From positions 186,001 through 250,000 of the forward strand of contig JALBUN010000007.1 in NCBI GenBank assembly GCA_025174535.1: DNA of 64,000 bases, given 5' to 3'. Both the position numbers and the translations under genes were made by a program. This DNA is from Cantharellus purpuraceus (lineage: Eukaryota > Basidiomycota > Agaricomycetes > Cantharellales > Hydnaceae). The number at the start of each line of letters is the position of its first letter. Positions within the stretch are counted from its first letter, which is position 1. Below are positions 23,662-34,450 of this stretch, in pieces. The notes below the pieces were generated by a model. That model was not told where the DNA came from and ran no database searches. It worked only from the letters and a program-made list of their open reading frames with translations.

Positions 23662-26600
23662 GGCAGTGAGTGACAAGGAAGACGGCGCAGAGCTCCTGCA
23701 GCTTCCCGAGTGCTGCCTGGGGCCCATATTTAGCTGACCACGCCAGATGCCAGAACGGCAGGCCGCCACGCCCCGGGCTTCGATTCTGGGAAGCGAGGTG
23801 ATATGGATTAGGGGACTCACATGTCTGGTCTGTGCTGTGCGTCTGAGGGTACAGGTGGCGGCGGTGGAAACGGCGCCGCCGCCGCGTCGGTGGTGTTGCT
23901 CGTTGTGGAGGACATTGAGCAAAGGGAAAAGAACAAAGAGGAACGTCGGTTTTCGGACGATGGCGGGACGTTCCCACGGTGGTGATATGAATCGATGGGT
24001 CCGCTGATGTCCATTCCAGAAACCTGGTCCCGGCACGCGCCCAACTCCCGATAGGAGGTCCCAGGGACGCCCATGTATCTCTATGTGGCCTTGTTGTCCC
24101 CTGCCTCCTCGTGTAGAAGCCCCACTGCGTCCCTGACTTCCCTTCCCAAAACGCTGTCCAACACCCTGGCCACCGCACAATAACCTTAACCTTAAACTAT
24201 AACGCCTATCCTCAGCGTCTCCCGCCACCGTGCAGCGTGTCCCCGGAAGTCTTTCAGATCAACTCTGGAACATTCAATTTGCGTGATGGTGCCCAATCGC
24301 AAGTGCTGCCCATCGGAGGTGTCGCACACCAAGGTACGCAACAGTCATCACTAGAATGGACACCATGCTGCACGTGCACCCGCTCAAGCCTCTTGTCTGA
24401 ATAACTACCGCAAGCAGACCGAAAGCAGAACAGAAAGCAGAACCAAAAGCAGAACCGAAAGCAAAAAGATTCTCAATGCTGCCACGTTCACTCCATTCAA
24501 TATCAACCTCTGCCCAACTGCAGCGAATTGCACTTGTGCCAAACTGAAAAACTCCCATGCCGATCGATCTTGCTCCCATCCCCACGAGCCTAGCTAGTTG
24601 AGCCTAGATGAGCAAATGCCAAAGGAACCCAAGTCCAAGAACCCATCACCATATTCAAAACCTGGCAGGCGTCCTATCTCGGGTCCGTGGGCAACCTCAC
24701 CCACGCACGGCATCTTGCATCATCTGCCCCGTGCCAGAGCTCCCACCAAGCACTGTGATACATACGTACTTTATCACTGGCGCCACGACGGGCACTCGGG
24801 GATCCTACGTTCTGGTTCTTCACATCAACTTATTCATTCAACATGCCAGCCAATACTCTTCGCGCCTATTGTCTGGCGATTACAGGTGTTGACGCATCCG
24901 CATTAGCCGCTGCCGCCATCTTGACCCACCTACCTGGACATAAAATTTCACCACCATCTTTTTGTCTTGTTTCGCATTTATCGTACATTTAAAGCATCGC
25001 TCCCAGGGATCGCATTGATAGTCTGAGCGCCTCCCGGAAATCGCAGTCACCCTGCAGTCGGGTCCTCTCGTGCCAGCGTGTGCCACTTGCATTCCAAGCT
25101 CCCACCAACCAACGCTCTCCCGGTCTTAATCGCAACCCCCGGGGAAACACGCATCATTAGCAGACAAGCACCTCCGACCTATTAGTGAGCTCGCCAGCTT
25201 AGACGCCTTGACGTTCTGACGTAGTGCCACCTGTCTCCGCACTGTCCCCTCCAACTTTGCCTCGGGTCTCCCACATCACAGTGCGCACTTGAACCCCACC
25301 TATGCGAATATCACACCCCATCTCCCAATCGGTCTAAGTCACAAAAAAGGAACCCACTCCTTCCACCCCCTGCGCGCGGGATATTTGAAAATGCCCCACT
25401 ATGGAGTAAGTACCCAGTACATGGTTCGAACTTCTAGCGAGCTAACATCAAGCCAACGGCTCCCAAGTCCAAGTCCCAGGAAATATGTTAGCCACATGCC
25501 TGAGAACCTCTCCAGGAGCCCGGCTCCCAAGAAATTCCGAAATCCAAAACCCCAACATCCCGACAATCGAATGTCCTGATATAATGAAGAAGCAAACATG
25601 GGCGAGGCAGCGCCTAATGCAGTTAAACGCAGCCAGATCCAAGGGATGGCGGACGTAGCCCCAGAAATGGCAATCTGGCTTTTTGAGGGGTTGTGGATCT
25701 GCGGGCCGGAGTCCAGGGACACCCCTCCCTAGACCCTGAGCATGCGTATAGCCAAGAATCCCCCGTGTGCGTACTTGCCAGTATGTACAGGACCTACAGA
25801 ACCCTCCTTCGTGGTTACCCACGCAACATACACGTTTCTTTTTTTTGGTTCTCGCCACAGTCGAAGTGCGGGGTAGATGTGATCGGCTGATTATTCGTTT
25901 GGGTGAGCATGGGCTCTGAGGTGCTCAGACTGACATTTGACGTCTGACGTTTGGACGTTTAGACGTTTACTGAGTGGTCGATGAAAGGGTGTGCATGATC
26001 CTGGGACCCACCCTAGTGAGCCTCCCTCTCTTCCCCTGGCACGAGAGCCCGGAGTCGGGATTGATGTGCGCGGAATAAGAGAGGACGCATCCAGCGCTGC
26101 CGCACGGTCTCCGCGAGTAATTGTCCCATTCTGGCTGCCCGAGCGGGAGCAGTCCCGGGGCCTTCCTCGGACAGGATTTTCTCCAGCGGAGCCTTATCAA
26201 GCTGTCAGCACCCACCAACAATACCCCTCACCGAATCATCACAGCGTCCCCAATGGAAGCCCGTCTTCTTTCAGGTTCTTTTAATGTAAGCGCTTCTCCC
26301 TTCCTCTTCTTCTCCCTTCCCTCTATGTTTCCTTTCCTGGGTGGCGTTATTTCATATTCCGTTCCATACGCAGTTGCATGATCCGCGTGTTGTGGATCTC
26401 GTGATGCAGAATCATTGAGAGGAAAGGACCTACACGTTTGTGTTTTCCACCTTTTAACCAAAAGATACTCAAAAGGGGAGAAAGGAAGGGCACGAACACT
26501 CCTATTTTGCCTGTTTTTTTTGCGATTTGTTGGCACAAGCTGCGTGTCCACCTTCCTAAGCACGCAAACATCATTTATACGATATTGCTTGCCACACCCA

Positions 26601-27638
26601 CGTTAACGTTCATCTCCGGTATGACCGTCCCACCACTCTTTGACAACGCCAGAGGTTTCGTTGCCAGAGCGGACGGGACCGATTTCCCGTTCATCACTTG
26701 CCCCTTTTGGATTGGGGTATTTGAGGCACGTTGTAAACACGTGAATATTATGTTTGTGGTACAACCGATTATCTACTATACGGTGTCGCAATCGCAACCG
26801 CAGCCGTAATCACAACCGCGACGACCCGTATTGTGTTGTCCGAAGCACTCGCAAATAATCGATTAATGGGATCTGCACACCAAGAAACCGAGCACAAATC
26901 AAACCAGTATTACGTACACGTACATGTTTACTCGGGCGAATGAACAGAAAGGGGCGAGGACACATTGAGAAGCTTCAATGCTGTTTTTCAATAGATTTTC
27001 AAGGAACGGGAATCATGTGCGTGATGCGAACGGTCAATACGCGCGATGATATCTGTCAGCCAGTTGCTGGTACGGTATTGGACCTTGCCGCGTCGGGTGA
27101 TTGGAGTGTTGAGGAAACGACCGTGGTCCGTTTGCCTTTTTCGATGTATGCTATATTACATTGAAAGGATGGGCACACGCCATGTGCTGTTTTTTTTGGT
27201 GTTGTAGGATGCCTCGGAGCTTGGTGTGTTGAAGTTTATTTTGATATACTCGATGTGCCGCTCACCTAACTGTCTCTTTTCGTACGCAGCACAGTTACGC
27301 GATATTAGCACAGCGGCCCAACGGTAACCTCTCATTCTTCTCCCCCTCATGGTCCGTAGAAAGAAGGGAACGTGGCCTTTAGCCGAGATAAACCAACAGA
27401 AGAGTTCATTTTCAATGGGTATGAACACCGACGCCAGCTCACCGTACCAAATGAAAATCGCACCTTTCAGGAGAGAAGGTTTAACAAGGTAAAAAGAAGG
27501 TAGTGATCATGTGGGGCAAATGTTGAATCTGGCGCATGACATGTACATTAACATTAACATTCCAAGACACGGGCGTCGCTTAGCCTTGACTTTGGCTTTG
27601 GCAACCAGGACCAAGACGCCTCAAGACGCTTCACCGCC
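23662..27638. other. Large gap upstream of VosA
   Basis: Nearly 4 kb without a recognised gene. The first several hundred bases are the VosA promoter and leader. A 12-bp purine-rich tandem repeat lies at 24414-24460. Overlapping - strand open frames at 25399-25858 have low-quality residues and may be a decayed repeat. A GACGTTT-type short repeat lies at about 25938-25970. Frames at 26438-26809 and 27156-27428 are short and unlike known proteins. Because this gap lies between two - strand genes, some of it may also be the 3' end of the monooxygenase transcript. Confidence 0.4.
24414..24460. repeat. Short tandem repeat, unit GCAGAACCRAAA
   Basis: Four near-identical 11-12 bp units follow one another (24414, 24425, 24437, 24449), with a fifth degraded unit after them. 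On the - strand they read as a repeating Phe-Gly-Ser-Ala peptide, but no gene surrounds it. Confidence 0.75.
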
Positions 27639-29854
27639 TCACACGCCCAGGTAGCGTCTCCCCTCCCCAATAAACTCCTCTACATCCCCGATGGCAGCAG
27701 CCAACCCCCCTGCGCTGCGCACCATAGCCACGATAGCCATCACCCCGAGTACCAATATCAAGTCTCTTCTCAGCAACTTCCGTATCACAGACCGTTTCTT
27801 CGTGTACTTCATAACCAATAAGTGATCCGCCGAAAGAGCCAACAGAAAAAAACGCGGAGGGTGCCATGCCTCACCTTGTACGTCCAGTCACTGTGTATCG
27901 GGAACGTACACCGCCACCAGAAATATATCTGTGACCACGGGTACAAGGTCGAATTCCAGCCTTCAGGGCTCACGTACCACTTGCGCCATCAAAGCGTGTC
28001 AACGGCAAGCCCTCATGATAGGCAGAGGAAGGATAGGGGAGCGGGGGACGACGTACATTCTTACACGGCCCGTTCCACACCTTGTCGACAGAAGCCTCCT
28101 GCACTCGTCGTAGGTATTCATTTTCAGCACTAGCTTTCACCTCGACCTGCGTCGCTTCGCCCTTAAGGATAGGCTCGACAATCTTAAGCGAGTAGTTGAC
28201 CATGCTGTGATACATTATGCGTGAGTCCCATTTTCGGTGTCCCTCGCGTAATCCAACTGAGATATAGCCGAGAGGGAGAGGGTAGCTTACTTCTCTATAG
28301 CCAGGATGACGGAAGAGTAGCCCGTCGTGGAGTTTGGTCCGTATATAATCATAAAATTCGGATCTAGCCCAGTCCCCCCAGGGGTTTAGGATACTGCCAC
28401 TGTGAAGAGTGAAAACAAAAAGACGCCTTACATCCGTGCACGGCTGTGTTATTGTATGCACCCGGGCCGCCTCTTTTCTTCCACCGGTCGTCGAGCCACT
28501 CACCGGCCCTCCCGCGGATTTGCAAGGGCCCCAGGCCGTTGTTAGTTTGGAATCCTGTTGCCATAATAATTACGTCCGCGGGGTACGTCTTTGTAGCCGT
28601 ACGTATACCCGTCGGTATAATCTCCAAGATGGGTTCCTTTGTCAGAAGCAAATTTGGAGCATGTAGTGACTTGAGGTACGCAGAATCCGTGTCAAACACT
28701 CGACGCTGGTGATGAAAGAACGTCAAGTCACGTGTGACGTAGATGCTCATTCCACTCGACGCACCTTGCATGCAATCTCGAAATCAGGAACCAAAAGGTC
28801 GTGATATTTCTTTGGGGCTACCCTCGTCACAAACTCCTTCGAATCCTTCTCGAGCGCCCTCCTCAGCCTCTTCGCCGTCTCGTCCCCAGGGAACAGTCGC
28901 CACTCATCCTTCTCCATGGATATAAACATCTGGAAACGCACAAATTGCGCAAAGAACGGGAGGTAACGGAACGCCCACTGCATCGCAGGGCCGTAGCGCG
29001 TGTTTTCGCGCTCCAGGAGCCAGTGCGGTGTGCGGATAAATTGCGTGAGTGTCTTTACTTTGGGTGTTATTTCCGGGACCATCTGGGCTGCGGAGCCTGG
29101 TTGGATCGAACATGAAAACCGCAAACAGTGAGCATTGCGTTGCTTAAGTCGTCAAATAGCGCTTTCAACCCACATCCGTTTCCAACCACAACGACATTTT
29201 TATCCCGCAGGTCCACATCATCCTTCCACTCCGCAGTATGAAATATGTCCCCCTTGAACGCCTCCCTACCTGGTATATTCGGCTCCTTTGGCTCCACCAA
29301 CACGCCCACTGCAGAAAACAGCAGCCTACATTCATGCACAAAACGTTGCCCTGTTCTGATGTCCAGCAAATGCACCGTCCACACCTGACGCTCACTGTCC
29401 CACTCTGCCGACTCGACTTTAGTAAGGAAGGTTATGCGGGGGCGGAGGTTGTACTTGTGGACGACGCTGTCGAGGTAGCGCCAGATCTCGTCGCGGGGGG
29501 GTAGCAGACGCGACCAGCTGGCGTTGGGCTCGAAAGAGAAGGAGTAGAAAATTGCAGCGACGTCGCTGGGAAGACAACATCACCCTATGGTCATTATCTT
29601 CGACTAACATCAGAGGTTCCAATCCTACCATGCACAACCTCGTTCAAAATAATATTAACGAACCCGAAGGGCACGCAATAAGACCCCAAGAGCTCACCTG
29701 GGTACTTGTTCACCCACCACGTCCCCGCATACGACGGGTTTCTTTCATAAAAATGAATATCCGTAAACCCGAACTTCCGCTGCAGCTGTGCTCCCAAACA
29801 TACGCCCGACATCCCCACTCCAACGCACAGAATCTCGTTATATTTCTTAGCCAT
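27639..29854 (-). CDS. Flavin monooxygenase of Baeyer-Villiger/FMO type
   Basis: Uses FAD, NADPH and oxygen to oxygenate ketones or heteroatoms; the substrate is unknown. The N-terminus MAKKYNEILCVGVGMSGV has the FAD GxGxSG motif, followed by YERNPSYAGTWW. Central exons give FYSFSFEPNASW, the fingerprint FKGDIFHTAEW, and VVVVGNGC-SAAQ (NADPH Rossmann loop), where the intron at about 29170-29095 splits the motif. Next come IIMATGFQTNNGLGP and, after an intron with donor near 28434 and acceptor near 28366, GYPNFMIIYGPNSTTGYSS. NMVNYSLKIVEPILKGE and NWYVSPEGWNSTLYPW follow. The last exon ends in a basic stretch and a hydrophobic helix (LILVLGVMAIVAMV), possibly a membrane anchor. In the fingerprint, the residue after Trp is Lys instead of the Pro/Asp usual in Baeyer-Villiger enzymes, so N- or S-oxidation is also possible. 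The small exons at 29590-29700 are the least certain part. Confidence 0.82.
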
Positions 29855-30150
29855 ATGTTACGCTTACTTGGCAGCCTTAGTATGTCTCTGTATCTTTGCC
29901 TTTCTGGGTTGCGCGTGGAGGATCTTGACCAGGTTCCAGTGATAAGTGAAATAAGTTTCTGGGACAACCGGTCCTTATCGCATAGACACACGTACCAAAA
30001 TACCCCCCTCATCTTTATAAACATGATGATGATAACCGTGGGGTTCGCGTAGCCGCAGGAAGACCTTCGTCTTCTTCACTGGGATGTGCAACACTGTACA
30101 ACATGTATACAAACACGGATTCCCGATGATCCCGAGCGTCGCTGAGGGAT

Positions 30151-30173
30151 GCACCCCGCTCCCAGCGGGGTGC
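30151..30173. repeat. Perfect 10-bp hairpin followed by T run
   Basis: GCACCCCGCT and AGCGGGGTGC are exact reverse complements separated by CCC, and TTTT follows. In bacteria this would look like an intrinsic terminator. Here, about 300 bp upstream of a fungal start codon, its role is unknown. Confidence 0.75.
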
Positions 30174-30914
30174 TTTTCATCCGTTTCAAGTTTTAAGTAA
30201 TGAATCTACCCAGCAGGATCCCACATCGCCATCGAACATAAGACAGTGCACCCCAAAAGAAACCTCTATGAGTCAAGGCAGAGCCGTGGGAGCCTCTGCT
30301 ACTACATTTAGACCAACAGACTCATATGAGACTTTACTCACCAACTGCCTCTAATTGGAGCCCTTGCCGAGCGCCGCGCTGCGTGAGTGGGTTTCTATGA
30401 TTTGGTCTTCCCGAACATGTGACAATAATCCATATTCAGTAGCGAGACCTTTTACTGATGGTTCTTCTCTGGACCCTTGCAGGTGCCAGGCGGCCCGGAG
30501 CAGGCGGACGTGAATTTGAAGGTCAGCTTTGATTGGAGGGAACTCCGACTCTCTGGTTGTCCGTTGTGAAAAATGGGGTGCTGCATACTCTATTGTTTCC
30601 TCGTTTAAAGGGGAGAAGAGGCACAGGGTGAACTACGCTTATGACGCCGCTTTGTCTCAGCATGTACTAGTCAAAGCTTCCAGAGACGATTTGAAGACTG
30701 TTGTGCACCGAGTACTTGATGCCTCTCGTTGTCCATAGATTTACATAACGTTTGACACTTTTATATCCCATAAAATATTTGCTTGAATGGATTTATAAAA
30801 TTTTGCAGTTATAACACATTCATTATGGCATCGTGAGCTCATGCCGTGGACCTACGGAAAACTCAGGTTGATGAGCATCTGAAAGTAGTACAACGAACCA
30901 CAATCGGAGCCCTG

Positions 30915-31038
30915 AAGCACGACTGCCAGTATAACTTTTGACTCATAAGGTACTTGGCTGATAATGAAAGCCGTGGGCGAACTCCGAGTCGAGGTCGTTT
31001 ACCAATATGAGTCAAAGGTCATACTGGAAGTCGTGCTT
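30915..31038. repeat. Imperfect long inverted repeat (33-bp arms)
   Basis: Arm 30915-30947 and the reverse complement of arm 31006-31038 match at 30 of 33 positions, with a 58-bp spacer. Each arm contains TGAGTCA in one orientation. No target-site duplication or reading frame is evident. It could be a relic of a small palindromic element. Confidence 0.75.
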
Positions 31039-32178
31039 TGACATCCCCCTGTTGAGGGTTAGGGCTACATTACCTCCCTGAAAAAGTCGACCCCGGTATC
31101 ACTGGCCTGGCACTCTCAAGAAGCACAACATGTTTTCTTCGCCTGCATAGCATATAGTACTTCTTGAGCCATGCATGCAACCCAATTGACAATCACCACG
31201 GCGCGTACTAACGCATGTTAGGTGTTTCACACAGATAGAACTCCTATATGATTAATAACGAATTGAAAGGGCTGCAGCACGAGCCTACCCTAAGGCTGGT
31301 TGTATTGCGACCCTGCAATGCAGCTTCTGTGACTGCTCGTGGTCCATGTCAATGGCATCTATCATTTTAAAATACCGGAGTAGGCCTCTTAAATACGCGT
31401 TCTTCGACAATCAAATGCACTTGCGACCACCAGACTCCTGAAGGCCTCGCATGTAAGATTCTCCGAGCCCGACTTTATTTTCGGAGGAAAGTCCCGAGAA
31501 CCATTTGCTCGGTGTTCAGAGGCATCTGATTGTATTACCCCATTCAACGAATATTGACGGGTACGAGAACCACTGATCAAGGCAAGCAAAGATGCCTTCG
31601 ACATGCATAGACGGATCTTTCCGTTTGCCCATCGACATGCTTTTCATCTGCCCGCAGGAAGATACTGGAGATGAATACCTTGATTCCAAACGTACGGTAT
31701 ATGGTGTTACAGGGGGACTTGTAGTTTATAGTGTTACCCTGAAAGCGCACATTGTGCCGCGATTCTATACCCAAAAATCCGGGGATGAGAAGTTTAACAG
31801 TATCTAGGATTGCAAAGGGGAAGAAGTGTCGCCCCAAATTTCTCAAGCCCTGGCTGCGTGTGGGATGTCGATTCATGGAAGTATCGCCACTTCGCGCCTC
31901 CGGTCAAGTTGTTCTTCGAACAAGTTGTGTACATAAATAAAACGCTGTAGCCTTGAGGCAAGCACAGTTTCTAGAATGATTGGAACAGATAATAGATACC
32001 CGGCATCCTATGGTTGACGGTTCTGTCAGATTAAATTCAGGGCATTAGATATCCCACCCCTGCTCGTAGGAAGCAGTCAGCTTCAAAGCAATTACCAATC
32101 GATACACGACGTACTTGCGGTCCGGGAGCTTACGGCTACTCAGATAACTAAGAAGTAATTATGTCTTAACAAGCGTTA

Positions 32179-32352
32179 TTAACCACCCGAAATGAAAAGG
32201 CCGTCCTCCATCTGGTACATGTTCCAGCCGCCCAGAATATGGTGGGCACGATAATCAATGTCTCGAGGATATTGCCAGTATACGGTAACATCGCCACCCC
32301 ACAATAAAATCGAAATGCGGAAATCAGGGACAGCCTGGCAAATGGCAGATTC
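32179..32352 (-). pseudogene. Orphan terminal exon or gene relic, unknown family
   Basis: On the - strand a plausible acceptor (TATAATAG at about 32353) is followed by 57 open codons with protein-like content: QAVPDFRISILLWGG, VTVYWQYPRDIDYRAHH, LGGWNMYQMEDGLF. It then ends in TAA TAA. I could not find convincing upstream exons in the 200 bp before the SDHAF4 gene, and I do not recognise the family. It may be the last exon of a gene with a long intron, or a leftover fragment. Confidence 0.35.
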
Positions 32353-32552
32353 CTATTATAAAGTACAAAATGTCTTATAAGGGAACGCAATAGCCTATAG
32401 ATCTCCAAGTATTTAGCTGCCAATCATTGAACAGATGTCGACGAGACAGCTTCTGATGAGGAAAATTGATCCAAATAAGAATGCGGCTGTGCGCCACGGG
32501 TAAGAATACGTAATTCACCTTACACACCTCTTCCCTATCCCTCTACAAGAAA

Positions 32553-32963
32553 CTAAAAATCTGTCGCCCGACCTCCGTACGTCCATTCCCCCGTAGCACC
32601 CCATCGTAATGGCTCTTTCTTCGGACCCCCAATCTCACCCGTAACGGGATTCGTATCCCCCTCGAAATCAAACTGCATCGGACGGCGCGCATCAGGATGA
32701 AGTTGGAGCTGTGCCTCTGTTTCGGCTCGCGACGTGGAGGCAGAGGCAGGGGTAAAGGCGGCTGCGGGGGCTTGACTTTGACGCATGAGTTCTTCCCACT
32801 CTTTCTGTTGCTGTGATGGTAGTGGCGGTGGCCCTGGCCGCACGTAGGGTGGGGAAGATGAGCTGTTGTGGCGAACGACAAGGACGACGCGTCGATGATG
32901 GGCCGCTACTCGTGGCATTTGTGGCGTCGGTTTGATGGAAGATAACCGGGCGATGTAGAACAT
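32553..32963 (-). CDS. SDH8: Succinate dehydrogenase assembly factor 4 (SDHAF4/Sdh8)
   Basis: A mitochondrial chaperone that binds the flavinated Sdh1 subunit during complex II assembly. Single exon. The C-terminal block FDFEGDTNPVTGEIGGPKKE, then PLRWGATGEWTYGGRATDF-stop, is the hallmark of the family (DUF1674), ending exactly at the usual Thr-Asp-Phe. The N-terminus is Arg/Ser/His-rich with few acids, as expected for a matrix-targeting peptide. Two starts are possible: 32963 (136 residues) and an in-frame Met at 32918 (121 residues, MPRVAAHHRR), and the shorter one looks more like a presequence. It lies 11 kb from another respiratory-chain gene (QCR6), probably by chance. Confidence 0.92.
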   Translation of the reverse strand: MFYIARLSSIKPTPQMPRVAAHHRRVVLVVRHNSSSSPPYVRPGPPPLPSQQQKEWEELMRQSQAPAAAFTPASASTSRAETEAQLQLHPDARRPMQFDFEGDTNPVTGEIGGPKKEPLRWGATGEWTYGGRATDF

Positions 32964-34450
32964 TTATACTTCTGCCTATGCGATCACTAAAGAGGTTGGG
33001 ACGTAGTGCTGAAAGTCTTCTTGACTGTTGTGGTTGCGTTATGTAAAGGTTGTATTTTTTCCCACGCAGTCGAGACGTCATGCACATCATGTCCAAATAT
33101 CGTAACAGCCCACTTGGAATCTCGAACATCTGGTCTTATAACTCTCCTTCTATACTGTGCGATATACCTTCCACCATAGAAAAATTGCATCATTCCTCAA
33201 TGACTAAATTGCGATCTGATCTTTTGAAAGGCGCCTGTCGCAAAGTGGGCAATGATATTGCGCTCAAGATTTCTAAGGAACACTTTTGGTTCAATGGACG
33301 CCGAGATTCTCGCCTTGACTCACGTACAGAGTCTTGTCGCTTGAATTATTCTTGCAGCACGCTTCATCGGACGAAGGCATTGGCTCTACTACCATCGATC
33401 ACCTGGCGGTTTACCGTGGGGATCCAGAGATCCTGTCATCCTGTTAATAGGGAGCTTCAATAGCATTCGATGTATTTTCCTCGCGAAAGTCTGACTGCCT
33501 GTCCTATTCTTGGGTACCAAAAGACTATCAGTGGTCAAATTTAGCATACACCATGTCCTACTTTACTCTCTACGTGGTCTGCTACCTCAGGTATGCTAAT
33601 CAATCGAGCAACCCAGTGATAAGAGACGGTCGCATTCTCATTTCAAGTCAGGTATCCCGCTGCCAGTGATGCGTCATCAGGAATCGGGAAAAATCGAAGA
33701 AGACCATTGTAAGTGTTAGACGTTAGACGTGTGAGAACAAAGTGGTCTGTCAGTTCGCTTCATATTAGCCAGCATAGAAAACTGTGGAGGTTAGAGAGAC
33801 GAACCCGGCGCTCTGTGACGATGATCAGGGGGTGGGGTGGGACTTGAGTTGAAATAAGAACAAGTACTCAGATGTGTGACATTCAACCAGGGTGCGTGAC
33901 ACAAGCCACCCTGATCGTCTATCGAGTGTTGTGCAGACCCACAGTACACTGTACACGCTCCTTGCAAACTGGTTAACGGAGCTCTTGATTTTGCACAATT
34001 AAGTCTGATGAGACTTTTATGCGTCAAAGTCTGAAGCCCAAGTGCAACAGATTAGAGGCTAGAGGAGCTGTGAGCTCAAGCATATATCAATATGGAAGCA
34101 CTATCATGGACTGAGGCACAAGACTTATTTTTACCAGGGGCATGTTTATGCTATGCGATGTTTTCACACGAGCGTCAACTTGATACCATCAATCACACCC
34201 ATATTCAGAGCTTCAGTTCCGAAAGGTATACTCGGCAGACATCTTGTGACCATCTCGGAAGCTCATGTTCCCACTCGCCTGTCAGATATGCCGCTCATGG
34301 CACGCCAGTGTCCAGCCTCCTGTGTACATTTGGACACCGTTCGCTTGAACAATCGTCTCGCTCCCGACTCCACGTTCCTTCCTTTAGTTCCAGGTTCTCT
34401 GCTCCCTCTTTCTTTCTCTACGCTGTTGCGTCGCTACCTTTGGCCGCAGT
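32964..34450. other. Intergenic region between SDH8 and the cupredoxin gene
   Basis: These two genes diverge, so both promoters lie here. The frame at 33050-33463 (+) is open but its residues are unconvincing. A GATCAGGGGG-type GC patch is at 33820-33840. Nothing else is supported. Confidence 0.4.

Larger units (their letters stand above)
29855..32552. other. Gene-poor gap with palindromes and an orphan exon
   Basis: No complete gene is recognised. It holds a perfect hairpin at 30151-30173, an imperfect long inverted repeat at 30915-31038, and several TATGAGTCAA-like motifs (near 30268, 30938 and 31006). A coding-like - strand segment lies at 32179-32352. Open frames at 30529-30738 and 31389-31940 have no recognisable products. 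The left end includes the monooxygenase promoter. Confidence 0.4.

Noticed and set aside
25399..25858. Overlapping - strand frames of 107 and 136 codons
   Set aside because: Two frames over the same DNA, with Trp/Gly/Pro-rich text and no motif. Most likely chance or an unrecognised old repeat.
28366..28434. Apparent loss of the conserved PNF..GPN block in the flavin monooxygenase
   Set aside because: Choosing the acceptor at about 28366 instead of the first CAG restores GYPNFMIIYGPNSTTGYSS in frame, so the gene is not broken there.
8750..29854. Secondary-metabolite gene cluster (glycosyltransferase, regulators, flavin monooxygenase)
   Set aside because: No backbone enzyme (polyketide synthase, peptide synthetase, terpene cyclase or prenyltransferase) is present, and gaps of up to 4 kb separate the genes.
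33294..33447. Two-exon reading of 39 codons starting MDAEILALTH and joining ASSDEGIGSTTIDHLAVYRG
   Set aside because: The peptide looks natural, but the required intron would be only about 34 nt, shorter than any other in the window, and no family is known.
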